Positions 1 through 7,262 of a DNA stretch of 10,455 nt are shown here, one piece after another. Position numbers and translations under genes: made by a program. Position 1 is the first letter of the stretch; each line of letters starts with the position of its first letter. The stretch comes from JBBRMW01 sp038239365 (GTDB lineage Bacteria > Chloroflexota > Anaerolineae > Aggregatilineales > UBA2796). A model generated the notes under the pieces. That model made no database searches, was not told where the DNA came from, and worked only from the letters and a program-made list of their open reading frames with translations. The stretch spans positions 1 to 10,455 of the forward strand of contig JBBSEU010000216.1 in the NCBI GenBank assembly GCA_038239365.1, given 5' to 3'.

Positions 1-632
1 ATATCGCGGCCAAGCATCACCCCGCGTTCGCTGCCTGTGGTCGCACCCGAAATGGTGAAATGCCCGGTCAATACGCGTGGTGCATCCGATTGATCGGCCT
101 GCGCCGCCATATCACGCAGCAGCACCTGCAACCGCTCCTGCAAAAGCGCATCGCCGCGCGCGATGGTCAGGCCGCGCGCTTCGTCTTCGCCGAGCAATCC
201 AGCGCGTACCGGGTAGGGTGCAGTGGCAACCTGTACCAGCCCGGATTTGGTTTCAATGCCATAGACGCGGTAATCCTGACCGACAATCACATTCGGGACG
301 CCCAATGTATCGTAAATTTCCACGCTGGAAGCGCGCAAAACATTCGTTGGCAGATCATGGTTGCCGACCAGCAATACCACCGGGCATAGCTCCGAAAGTT
401 CACGAATGCGATGCGCGAACTCACGCTGTAAGGTTGGGTTTGGCTGCCGATTCTTGAAGGCATCACCCGCGAATATTGCCAGATCAACATCATGGTCGCG
501 CGCAAAAACGATCATCTCGTCCAGACGGCGCAAAAAATCGCGCACGCGGGAACTGAGTCCGGTTTCGGGGTCAAGCCGTCCGTAATTTTCCATGCCGATG
601 TGAATATCGGCGAAATGCAGCATTCGGATCAT
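1..632 (-). CDS. SbcD/Mre11-type metallophosphoesterase, DNA repair exonuclease (partial, C-terminus beyond window)
   Basis: I translated this frame by hand because it runs off the left edge without a stop; 210 codons plus two bases are present. The N-terminal two-metal phosphoesterase motifs are all visible: D9-I-H11 (FADIHIG), G56-D57 (AGDAF), G90-N91-H92-D93 (LVGNHD) and G190-H191 (LTGHF). Their order and spacing match the SbcD/Mre11 nuclease family, which with SbcC/Rad50 opens and trims DNA ends and hairpins. The last motif (GHxH) and the capping domain lie outside the window; SbcD proteins are usually about 380-430 residues. The start ATG at 630-632 is preceded by AAAGG (minus strand, 641-645) with an 8-base spacer, and that site overlaps the stop codon of the upstream M23 peptidase gene, so the two are probably co-transcribed. 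A second ATG three codons later (621-623) is less well placed. An SbcC gene would be expected just beyond the left edge. The exact subfamily is not certain. Confidence 0.9.
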   Translation of the reverse strand, partial: MIRMLHFADIHIGMENYGRLDPETGLSSRVRDFLRRLDEMIVFARDHDVDLAIFAGDAFKNRQPNPTLQREFAHRIRELSELCPVVLLVGNHDLPTNVLRASSVEIYDTLGVPNVIVGQDYRVYGIETKSGLVQVATAPYPVRAGLLGEDEARGLTIARGDALLQERLQVLLRDMAAQADQSDAPRVLTGHFTISGATTGSERGVMLGRD

Positions 633-643
633 AAAATAAGCCT

Positions 644-1537
644 TTATTGCGGTAACTTTAACTGTGCAAAGGCCAGCGGATTGACCCACACGCCGCCGAC
701 GGCCACTTCCCAGTGAACATGTGGCCCGGTGCTGCGGCCAGTATTCCCGCTCAGGCCAAGCACGTCACCCTGCAAAACAAACTGACCGGGCACAACATAG
801 CGTTCCGAGAGGTGAGCATACTCGGTGTAAATGCCCCAGCCGTGATCAATGACGATGTTATTGCCGTGAATATCCATCGGGCGCGAAAGAACGACTCGGC
901 CACTAGCCGAAGCGAGTACAGGTGTGCCCATCAACGCGCGTAAATCCTGCCCAGTGTGCCGCCGCACCTGCCCGCCGTTGTAAGTGCGTACCGCGCCATA
1001 GGGCGAAACGGGAATCGGGTTGACTGGCGGGGTAAACGTGCCTTCCCAATAGCGGGTGGGCGTCACGATGCTGTACGCAGCCATCAGCCGATCATCCTCG
1101 TTGGCCTGAATATCATCGCGCAGCAGGTACAACAGGTTGCCCGGCAAGACGAAGGTTTCCGCCAGAAACTGCCCCAACTGCACGCTGATCTGGCTTTTCC
1201 AGGGGATGGTGCTGCCATCCTTTTTGGAAATGGTCAAGCTGATCGGGTAATCCTTGATCGGTTTGTCCATCGGCACGGCAATCAGGCAGGCCGCGCCCTG
1301 ACTGGTTGGGTAACAGGTGTAGTTGCGATCAAAAATATTGGCGACGCCTCCCGTCAAATCGCTGCCACTGACCAGCAGCAGCCCGACCTGTCCCTGCCGT
1401 ATGAACTGAAAATCGAAGCGCACGCTAATATCTTGTGCATGTGCGATAATTTGCAGACTTGCTAACGAGACCACGAGTGCAATGAACAGACTCAACCGCT
1501 TGAACGCAGTATTAACCAGCAACAATAACGTCCTCAA
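644..1537 (-). CDS. Secreted M23 family (LytM) metallopeptidase
   Basis: This 297-codon gene encodes a predicted exported zinc endopeptidase of the M23/LytM family, which cuts peptide cross-links of peptidoglycan or acts as an inactive activator. The catalytic domain is at about 176-292 and all key residues are present: zinc ligands H194 and D198 (RRHTGQD), and H275 in the HxH pair H273-V-H275, with the second catalytic histidine H242 (YAHLS). An N-terminal signal peptide is visible: a basic start, a hydrophobic stretch at about 14-31, and an AHA/Q cleavage site after A34. Residues 35-170 form a beta-rich region like those seen before LytM domains in other exported peptidases. There is no ATG before codon 90, so the start is non-ATG. 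TTG at 1535-1537 follows an in-frame stop by two codons; TTG at 1523-1525 (codon 5) has a better ribosome site (GAGG, 6-base spacer). It lies 11 bases upstream of the SbcD-like gene and divergent from the sigma factor gene. Confidence 0.93.
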   Translation of the reverse strand: MRTLLLLVNTAFKRLSLFIALVVSLASLQIIAHAQDISVRFDFQFIRQGQVGLLLVSGSDLTGGVANIFDRNYTCYPTSQGAACLIAVPMDKPIKDYPISLTISKKDGSTIPWKSQISVQLGQFLAETFVLPGNLLYLLRDDIQANEDDRLMAAYSIVTPTRYWEGTFTPPVNPIPVSPYGAVRTYNGGQVRRHTGQDLRALMGTPVLASASGRVVLSRPMDIHGNNIVIDHGWGIYTEYAHLSERYVVPGQFVLQGDVLGLSGNTGRSTGPHVHWEVAVGGVWVNPLAFAQLKLPQ

Positions 1538-1558
1538 CCATCAAACCTATTGCAAAAC

Positions 1559-1585
1559 ATTGTAACGCATCCCAGCCACTCTCAA
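1559..1585 (-). promoter_or_regulatory. Candidate sigma-A-type promoter for the M23 peptidase/SbcD unit
   Basis: On the minus strand TTGAGA (1580-1585, five of six matches to TTGACA) and TACAAT (1559-1564, five of six to TATAAT) are separated by 15 bases, which is shorter than the ideal 17. Transcription would begin near 1552, giving a leader of roughly 15-25 bases before the TTG start codons. No other pair this close to consensus was seen in the divergent region. Confidence 0.45.
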
Positions 1586-1608
1586 TATATCAGCGAAAAG
1601 ACGAGTTT

Positions 1609-1637
1609 TTGTGTTTGCCGCAATCACCCCTTAGAAT
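1609..1637 (+). promoter_or_regulatory. Candidate sigma-A-type promoter upstream of the ECF sigma factor gene
   Basis: TAGAAT (1632-1637, five of six matches to the -10 consensus) lies 17 bases after TTGTGT (1609-1614, only three of six to the -35 consensus). The leader would be about 80 bases. The weak -35 makes this tentative. It shares the 186-base divergent region with the M23 peptidase promoter; the two -35 elements are about 25 bases apart. Confidence 0.3.
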
Positions 1638-1656
1638 AACCGCGTTTTGTTAGTGA

Positions 1657-1685
1657 GGAATTCGTAAGCTCTCTGTGTATCCTAT
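1657..1685 (+). promoter_or_regulatory. Possible ECF-type (autoregulated) promoter before the sigma factor gene
   Basis: GGAATT at 1657-1662 resembles the GGAAY -35 core used by many ECF sigma factors, and TCCTAT lies 17 bases later at 1680-1685. Autoregulation is common for ECF sigma factors, and the element sits 38 bases before the ATG. The -10 does not match a well-known ECF -10 box, so this is a pattern-based suggestion only. Confidence 0.25.
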
Positions 1686-1723
1686 GCGTGAAGTAGTACT
1701 GCACAGCGGGCAAGAATTTGGTT

Positions 1724-2359
1724 ATGACCCCATTTCCCAAAAATTCGACGACTCAACCGGTACATGATGATAGTGTGCTGCAAGCCCTGGTGATACGCTG
1801 TCTCAAAGGCGATCAGGGCGCATTTGCCTCTTTTTACGAGACGGCAGCACCCGGCGTTTATCGTTTGGCGTACAGCATTTTGCTGCATCGCCAGGACGCC
1901 GAAGACGTGGTTCAGGAATCAATGGTGTATGCCTTTCGCAACCTGAGTCGTTTCGATGCGGCGCGCGGTACGGTGCGAACCTGGTTATACACGATCACCG
2001 TCAGCCGCTGCCGGAATGCACGCCGGCGTAAATGGCTGCCCACGACGGCGCTCAGTCATATGCTCAGTCTGGGGCTTGAACCGTCGGCACCCGCCGATCA
2101 CACCCCCGAAGCGGCTATCGCGCGGATGGGCGTTCGTGAGGCGCTTGAAACCGCATTGGCAACGCTGACACCCCGGCTGCGTGAAGCGATTGCACTGCGC
2201 TACGGCCAGGGGTTGACCTATCGAGAAATGGCCGATGTGCTGGACTGCCCGCAGAAAACCGCCGAGAGTCGCGTTCGTCTGGCACATGAAGGACTTCGTG
2301 CAGCCATGCAGGATGCCGACTCGGCGCTGATCGAGGAATTGTGGAGCTTTCAGTCGTAA
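1724..2359 (+). CDS. ECF (group 4) RNA polymerase sigma factor
   Basis: This 211-residue protein has the two-domain layout of extracytoplasmic-function sigma factors. Sigma region 2 spans about 26-101, with the typical core-binding stretch QDAEDVVQES (about 57-66) and the -10 recognition segment GTVRTWLYTI followed by a basic patch (about 82-103). Region 4 spans about 136-194 with the helix-turn-helix GLTYREMADVLDCPQKTAESR (split by the turn at about 172) that reads the -35 element. The linker between them (about 104-135) is rather long. I chose ATG at 1724; a TTG two codons earlier (1718) is in frame but has no better ribosome site, and Shine-Dalgarno complementarity is weak for both. The next gene, 3 bases downstream, encodes a zinc-finger anti-sigma protein, so activity is presumably held in check at the membrane until a signal arrives. 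Likely targets include its own operon and the large GT-C/NHL protein, but that is inferred from position. Confidence 0.93.
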   Translation: MTPFPKNSTTQPVHDDSVLQALVIRCLKGDQGAFASFYETAAPGVYRLAYSILLHRQDAEDVVQESMVYAFRNLSRFDAARGTVRTWLYTITVSRCRNARRRKWLPTTALSHMLSLGLEPSAPADHTPEAAIARMGVREALETALATLTPRLREAIALRYGQGLTYREMADVLDCPQKTAESRVRLAHEGLRAAMQDADSALIEELWSFQS

Positions 2360-2362
2360 TCT

Positions 2363-2872
2363 ATGCGTAACCATGTGACCCAATATCTAACAGCTTATGT
2401 GGATGGTCGATTAAATCATCAGCGGCGCGTGCGCGTGGCACAGCATTTGGCGCGCTGTGAGGCGTGCCGGGCAGCGTTGGCGCGTGAGCAGGATGTTTCG
2501 CGCGAACTTGCGGCCTTGATGCCCGGTTTGGGGCAGCCCGAACCCGGTCAACTGCGGCGGTTGTTCCCGGCGATTATGGCCGAAGTACGTTCGACGCCTT
2601 CGCACCCATTGCGGCTCGCGCCATCAGTGGGCGTGATGCTGGCGATGCTGCTGATCTGCGCCTTCAGCGTTTCGGCGTTTTTTGGCGGCGCAACGCACGC
2701 CATTGCCGCGCCGAATCCGCATTTCCCATCGGATGTGCAGGCGACCAATACGCCCGTCCGCACCGATGAACCCAGCCGTGATATTGACGAGCCGTCGCCC
2801 AGCCAAACGGCGCGCGCTTTTATCTTACCGAATCCGTCACCCGTTCCGAATGCGATTCAGGCAGGCAAATAG
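2363..2872 (+). CDS. Membrane-anchored zinc-finger anti-sigma factor
   Basis: This 169-residue protein has the build of a ZAS-type anti-sigma factor. A cytoplasmic N-terminal domain carries the H28-x3-C32-x2-C35 zinc motif (HLARCEAC), which in RsrA/ChrR-like proteins sits in the sigma-binding domain. A single membrane segment follows at about 88-108, and then a 60-residue extracytoplasmic tail rich in Pro, Ser, Asp and Glu that looks disordered and has no recognisable sensor domain. The ATG lies 3 bases after the sigma factor stop, and the only purine-rich site (GGAG, 2343-2346) is too far upstream, so translation is probably coupled to the sigma gene. The gene ends 23 bases before the large GT-C/NHL gene. 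Whether release of the sigma factor is by redox change at the zinc site or by regulated proteolysis cannot be told from the sequence. Confidence 0.88.
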   Translation: MRNHVTQYLTAYVDGRLNHQRRVRVAQHLARCEACRAALAREQDVSRELAALMPGLGQPEPGQLRRLFPAIMAEVRSTPSHPLRLAPSVGVMLAMLLICAFSVSAFFGGATHAIAAPNPHFPSDVQATNTPVRTDEPSRDIDEPSPSQTARAFILPNPSPVPNAIQAGK

Positions 2873-2882
2873 GTTGAAGTCT

Positions 2883-2888
2883 AAAGGA
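2883..2888 (+). promoter_or_regulatory. Ribosome binding site of the GT-C/NHL gene
   Basis: AAAGGA ends 7 bases before ATG 2896. It is the strongest Shine-Dalgarno match in this operon, which suggests that the third gene can be translated independently of the two regulators and fixes its start. Confidence 0.75.
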
Positions 2889-2895
2889 AACACGT

Positions 2896-5800
2896 ATGGC
2901 AACTCTTGAAAATCTTCCGCCCGGACAGGTGGAACTACGCGCTGAGGGCGGTATCAATCCGCTGAACAGTGTGTTGGCGCGCGTCTACACGCTGAACTGG
3001 GAAGCGATCTTTTACATCGTCCTATTTGTGGTGGCTATCCTGACGCGCTTCGTCAACCTGGGTGATCGGGTGATGAGCCACGACGAGTCGCTGCACACCA
3101 AGTTCAGCCTCGATCTGTACAAGAACGGCACATTCCAGCACACACCGCTGATGCACGGCCCGGTCTTGTTTCATGCTATCGCCTTTATGTACTTCCTGTT
3201 TGGCGATTCGGATTTCAGTGCGCGGCTGTACCCGGCGGTGCTGGGCGTGATGCTGGTCCTGATGCCCAAAGTCCTGTTCGAGCGGTGGCTTGGCAAACTC
3301 GGTTCGATGGTCACATCGGTGCTGCTGCTGATCAGTCCGATGATCCTGTATCACAATCGCTATATCCGTGAAGATACACCGTCGATCTTCTTCACGTTGA
3401 TCATGTTCTACGCCATTTTCCGCTATGTCGATGGTGTGCGTCCCAAGCAACCGTTCTGGCTGCTGGTCATGTCTGGCGCGATGCTCCTGTCGCTGGCCTC
3501 CAAAGAGGTGGCGTTCATGTATATCGCCATTTTTGGCAGCTTCCTGACGCTGTTCTGGCTGGTACAGGTCTTGCAAGGTCTAAGCCGGGGCGAAACCAAA
3601 CCCGTTATCGGATGGATATTGGGCGGTATATTGGGGCTGCTTACGTTAGGCGGCGCGGCGCTTGTTCTCGGTACACCTATTGCGGAGCGGTTTGGGCTGC
3701 CGCGAATCGTGGTGCAGGTGATGATATTGGCGCTGCTGGCTGGAGTCGCCTATACATTTCTCAAGCCGATCCGAAGTGTGCTGGGCGAGCTGGGCTGGCG
3801 TGCCCAAACGCTGATGCAAACCGTCGTGATTGGTACGGTCATCGGTGGGTTCGCGTCGCTGGTGATGATCTGCATCGTAAATATCATCCCGCTCAAAGAT
3901 GTGTTTAACACTGAATCGCCTGCGCCTTCCAATTTGCTGCCCACCTTGATCCTGTGGACGGCACTGCTCGTGATCGGTTTGCTAGTCGCGGTGATCGGTA
4001 CGGCGCTGTGGGGCTTCATGCGCTCACGGCGGTTGCCCTGGGTCGAGATCGCGTCGATTTTGGCGATTGCCTTGATCGTCAGTTCGGGGCTGGTCTGGGC
4101 AGAGGAGCGTAGCAAGAACGCGCCGAATGTCAGTTCGGATAAACCCGCCGCTGCCCTGGATCCAAATAATCCAACGGCCACTGCTAACACTGGCATTCAC
4201 AACGAACCGATCCTGATCATGTGGGTGATCGGGGCGGCAGCCTGTATCGGGTTGATTGGTCTGCGCTTCGGTACGCCGTTCTTCGAGGAGATGCGGCGGT
4301 ATCCGGTCTTTGATGCGCTGGTCGTGATGGGCACGCTTGTTTTGCCCTGGCTGACGGCGATCCCGATGTTCATGGCGGGTTATCAGCTTGACCAGTACCC
4401 GGCGTCGCAGGAAGTGATCAATGCAGGCATCGCCTCGGCGATCCCGTTCTGCGCGATAGCCATTGTCGGCGGGCTGTGCTGGAATCCGTCGGTATGGGTG
4501 GCGTGTGCGGTCACCTTCTACAGCATTTTCGCCTTCTTCTTCACGACGGTGTTCACCAATCCGCAGGGTATCATCTCCGGCGCAATTGGCTCACTGGGCT
4601 ACTGGCTGGCACAGCAGGGTGTCCGGCGTGGCAGTCAACCTCAATATTATTATCTGCTGGTGGAACTCCCCGTCTACGAATATCTCCCGGTGATTGGCGC
4701 ACTGATCGCGGGTGTAGTTGGCCTGGGCAGCTTTTGGCGCTTCCGAGCGGGGCGTTATGCCGAGGAAAAGATTAAGCGCGATGATGTGATCAATGATGAA
4801 AATTTGATCAACATTTCGACGATAAACGCGGCAGACGTTGCTACCATGCCCGACTCGCTCTCTCCGATTGAGGGAATGGGGAGTGAGGTCAGCGACGCAG
4901 AGCCGCCCATCGATCAAACGATGCTCTCCCACGCCACGGAAGTCATGGAAGCGCCGATTGCTCCGACAGAAATTGAACCGGAGCGCGTGGTCGAGCGCGG
5001 CCCGGAGTGGTTGGAGCGATTGCCGTTCCTGGGCTTTTTCGGCTACTGGACGGTGTTGATCATCTATGCCTTCACCATCTCCGGCGAGAAAATGCCCTGG
5101 CTCACCACTCACCTGACCCTGCCGATGATCTTCATCACGGGCTGGTATCTGGGCACCGTGCTTGAAAAGGTCGAATGGCCGACGTTCTTCCGGCAAAGCT
5201 GGTCGTTGATCATCCTGACGCCGATCCTTGTGATCGCGTTGGGCAACGTGTTCGGGCCGTTTCTGGTCGGGCAGCGTCCGTTTGGCGGGCTGGAGCGTGA
5301 TCAGCTTTTGCAGACGGGCACATGGCTGGCCGCGCTGCTGATCGCCTTCGGGATACTGTACGCGATCAACCAGGTCTTGAACCGGATCGGCTGGCGACAA
5401 ACCGCGCGCGTTATGTTCATCGGCGTCTTTGCCCTGCTCGGCCTGCTCACCGCGCGTACAGCATGGCGTTTTGCCTATATCGACTATGACTATGCCACCG
5501 AATTCGGCGTGTACGCGCACGGTGCGCCCGCCGTCAAGACGGTTATGAATAAGATCGAGGAACTGAGCAAGCAAACTACCGACAGCATGAACATCAAAGT
5601 GGCCTACGATAACGATGTATCGTGGCCGGGTTCATGGTATTTCCGCAACTATCCCCAGGCGCGCTTCATCGGTGATGCGGCTGGCGCAACAGACCTGGAT
5701 ACGTTCGCGGCGATTGTGGTCAGTGCCAATCACCGGGCGACTGTCGAACCGCAGTTGGGAGATCGCTTCTACCGCTTCGATTTCATTCGCCTGTGGTGGC

Positions 5801-7125
5801 CGATGCAGGACTACTTCGACCTGAACGCCAACCGCATCAATAACATCTTCGTCAGCAATACGCCCGAAGGTGGCGTCGATGGTGCGAAGCTGCGCCAGGG
5901 TTTGTGGGACATCTGGTGGAATCGAGACTACAAGGCCTATGGCGAAGCGACCTCCAAGAACTTCGATGTGGCACAGTGGCCTGTCGCGGATCGGATGGTG
6001 TTCTTCGTGCGGAAAGACATCGCCGCGCAAATCTGGGATTTGGGCGTCGGTGGCGCAACCGCCAGTGTAATCGCGCCGGATACGTTTGCTAACCTGCGCT
6101 GCGATACGTGCCGTGCCGATCAGGTCTTTGGCAGCACAAGCGCGCAAAATGGACAGTTGGATCGCCCGCGCGGAGTCGCCTTTGCGCCAAACGGCAATAT
6201 GTATGTCGCCGACAGCCGCAACGCCCGGATCGTCGTCCTCAAACCGGATGGTACGTTCGTGACACAGTTCGGCACGGCGGCTGATGCCAGCAAGGGCGCA
6301 GCACCCGGCGGCACGTTCCTTGAACCGTGGGGCGTGGCGGTGGGCAAAGATGGCACGGTGTACGTTGCCGATACCTGGAATCATCGCGTTCAGGTGTTCG
6401 ACGCGAATCACAACCCGCTTGGCATGTGGGGGCACTTCGAGCAGGTGGCCGCCAACCAACCGGGCACGTCGGATGGCTTCTGGGGGCCGCGCGACATTAC
6501 GGTAGACGATCAAGATCGTATCTACGTCGCTGATACGGGCAACAAGCGGATTCGCGTCTATTCCAAGCAGGGACAACTGCTCAACACGATTGGTGGGGCG
6601 GGGGCAGGTCCAGGCCAGTTGAACGAACCCGTTGGTCTGGTCATCGATCCGAAAACACAGCGATTGTTTGTGGCCGATACGTGGAACAAGCGGATCGAAG
6701 TGTTTGATCTAAATGGGACTTTCTTCAGCAGTTGGCCTGTGCCAAACTGGTTTGGCCCAAGCGATGATACGGGCAATCGTCCGTACCTGACGCTGGATAA
6801 GACCGGAACACGCCTGTTCGCTGCTGAACCGGATAGCGGGCGCATCCTGGTTTGGGATGTGAGCAACCTCACCGCGCAAGGTGGTGAGCAAGCCATTCTC
6901 GTGTTCGGCTCGAAGGGGCCTGCCGATGCGGGGCACTTCAATATCCTGGGCGGTCTGGCAACGGATTCTGCTGGAAACCTGTACGCGGTGGACTCCGGGA
7001 CAAGCCGCATCTTGCGGTTCCCGCCCGATAAACTGCCGGGGGTTCTGGTCGCGCCGCCACTGCCGATCCCGCAGCAGCCGACTCAGGACGCAACCGAAGC
7101 CGCTACGAAGGATGCGGCGTTCTAG
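2896..7125 (+). CDS. TIGR03663-type GT-C membrane glycosyltransferase-like protein fused to a C-terminal NHL beta-propeller
   Basis: This is a 1409-residue multidomain membrane protein. Residues 35-615 and 710-855 hold roughly 20-22 hydrophobic segments. The first loop carries D63-E64 (SHDES) and H87-G88-P89, the invariant DE and HGP motifs described for family TIGR03663 (distant relatives of PMT/ArnT GT-C transferases; archaeal members are called Agl23), with NRYIRED (154-160) adding conserved arginines. GEKMPWL (730-736) also fits the family. A polar, acidic linker fills about 616-708. A soluble region follows (856-1065), then C1069-x2-C1072, then an NHL propeller with blades at about 1087-1125, 1141-1175, 1195-1230, 1244-1280, 1295-1322 (degenerate) and 1350-1377, marked by repeated YVADT/S-x-N-x-R motifs. 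GT-C relatives transfer sugars from polyprenyl-phosphate donors on the outer face of the membrane; here the substrate is unknown. Which side the propeller lies on cannot be settled by segment counting. It is third in an operon with an ECF sigma/anti-sigma pair and ends inside a hairpin. Confidence 0.9.
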   Translation: MATLENLPPGQVELRAEGGINPLNSVLARVYTLNWEAIFYIVLFVVAILTRFVNLGDRVMSHDESLHTKFSLDLYKNGTFQHTPLMHGPVLFHAIAFMYFLFGDSDFSARLYPAVLGVMLVLMPKVLFERWLGKLGSMVTSVLLLISPMILYHNRYIREDTPSIFFTLIMFYAIFRYVDGVRPKQPFWLLVMSGAMLLSLASKEVAFMYIAIFGSFLTLFWLVQVLQGLSRGETKPVIGWILGGILGLLTLGGAALVLGTPIAERFGLPRIVVQVMILALLAGVAYTFLKPIRSVLGELGWRAQTLMQTVVIGTVIGGFASLVMICIVNIIPLKDVFNTESPAPSNLLPTLILWTALLVIGLLVAVIGTALWGFMRSRRLPWVEIASILAIALIVSSGLVWAEERSKNAPNVSSDKPAAALDPNNPTATANTGIHNEPILIMWVIGAAACIGLIGLRFGTPFFEEMRRYPVFDALVVMGTLVLPWLTAIPMFMAGYQLDQYPASQEVINAGIASAIPFCAIAIVGGLCWNPSVWVACAVTFYSIFAFFFTTVFTNPQGIISGAIGSLGYWLAQQGVRRGSQPQYYYLLVELPVYEYLPVIGALIAGVVGLGSFWRFRAGRYAEEKIKRDDVINDENLINISTINAADVATMPDSLSPIEGMGSEVSDAEPPIDQTMLSHATEVMEAPIAPTEIEPERVVERGPEWLERLPFLGFFGYWTVLIIYAFTISGEKMPWLTTHLTLPMIFITGWYLGTVLEKVEWPTFFRQSWSLIILTPILVIALGNVFGPFLVGQRPFGGLERDQLLQTGTWLAALLIAFGILYAINQVLNRIGWRQTARVMFIGVFALLGLLTARTAWRFAYIDYDYATEFGVYAHGAPAVKTVMNKIEELSKQTTDSMNIKVAYDNDVSWPGSWYFRNYPQARFIGDAAGATDLDTFAAIVVSANHRATVEPQLGDRFYRFDFIRLWWPMQDYFDLNANRINNIFVSNTPEGGVDGAKLRQGLWDIWWNRDYKAYGEATSKNFDVAQWPVADRMVFFVRKDIAAQIWDLGVGGATASVIAPDTFANLRCDTCRADQVFGSTSAQNGQLDRPRGVAFAPNGNMYVADSRNARIVVLKPDGTFVTQFGTAADASKGAAPGGTFLEPWGVAVGKDGTVYVADTWNHRVQVFDANHNPLGMWGHFEQVAANQPGTSDGFWGPRDITVDDQDRIYVADTGNKRIRVYSKQGQLLNTIGGAGAGPGQLNEPVGLVIDPKTQRLFVADTWNKRIEVFDLNGTFFSSWPVPNWFGPSDDTGNRPYLTLDKTGTRLFAAEPDSGRILVWDVSNLTAQGGEQAILVFGSKGPADAGHFNILGGLATDSAGNLYAVDSGTSRILRFPPDKLPGVLVAPPLPIPQQPTQDATEAATKDAAF

Positions 7126-7159
7126 CGTTCTCTCGTAGGTGATGGAGAACGCTAGAACG
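7118..7159. repeat. Perfect 15-bp inverted repeat overlapping the GT-C/NHL stop codon
   Basis: CGTTCTAGCGTTCTC (7118-7132) is exactly complementary in reverse to 7145-7159, with a 12-base loop. The TAG stop (7123-7125) lies inside the left arm. The arm also contains an internal repeat of CGTTCT. No T-tract follows on either side, so it is not a standard intrinsic terminator by itself. It may protect the mRNA 3' end, slow ribosome release, or be a protein or recombination site. Confidence 0.85.
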
Positions 7160-7175
7160 GAAAAATTGATCAGTT

Positions 7176-7213
7176 AACCCTCTTTCCAACGGTGGGGAGA
7201 GGGTTTATTATTT
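7176..7213 (+). terminator. Intrinsic terminator of the sigma/anti-sigma/GT-C operon
   Basis: AACCCTCTTTCC (7176-7187) pairs with GGGGAGAGGGTT (7194-7205) to make a 12-bp stem with two G-U pairs and a 6-base loop, followed by the T-rich run TTATTATTT (7205-7213). This is 50 bases after the stop codon. Read on the opposite strand, the stem is followed only after about ten bases by TTTTT (7161-7165), so it could weakly stop the convergent small gene as well. Confidence 0.8.
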
Positions 7214-7262
7214 CAGAGTTCGTTCACAACCATTTTTTTTGGGCATGTTGCAGTTTGCTTTT

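Noticed and set aside
60..716. Several plus-strand frames of 70-126 codons
   Set aside because: They overlap the SbcD-like gene, which keeps all phosphoesterase motifs on the minus strand.
956..1465. Plus-strand open frame of 169 codons
   Set aside because: Antisense to the M23 peptidase, which has a signal peptide and all zinc ligands; the plus-strand protein is a low-complexity shadow.
4591..5574. Long open frame on the minus strand (327 codons)
   Set aside because: It lies entirely inside the GT-C gene on the opposite strand; its protein is rich in Arg, Gln, His and Asp as expected of antisense GC-rich coding DNA, with no recognisable motif.
5632..6576. Long open frame on the minus strand (314 codons)
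   Set aside because: Antisense to the soluble and NHL part of the GT-C protein, whose domains are clear in the plus frame; no motif or ribosome site.
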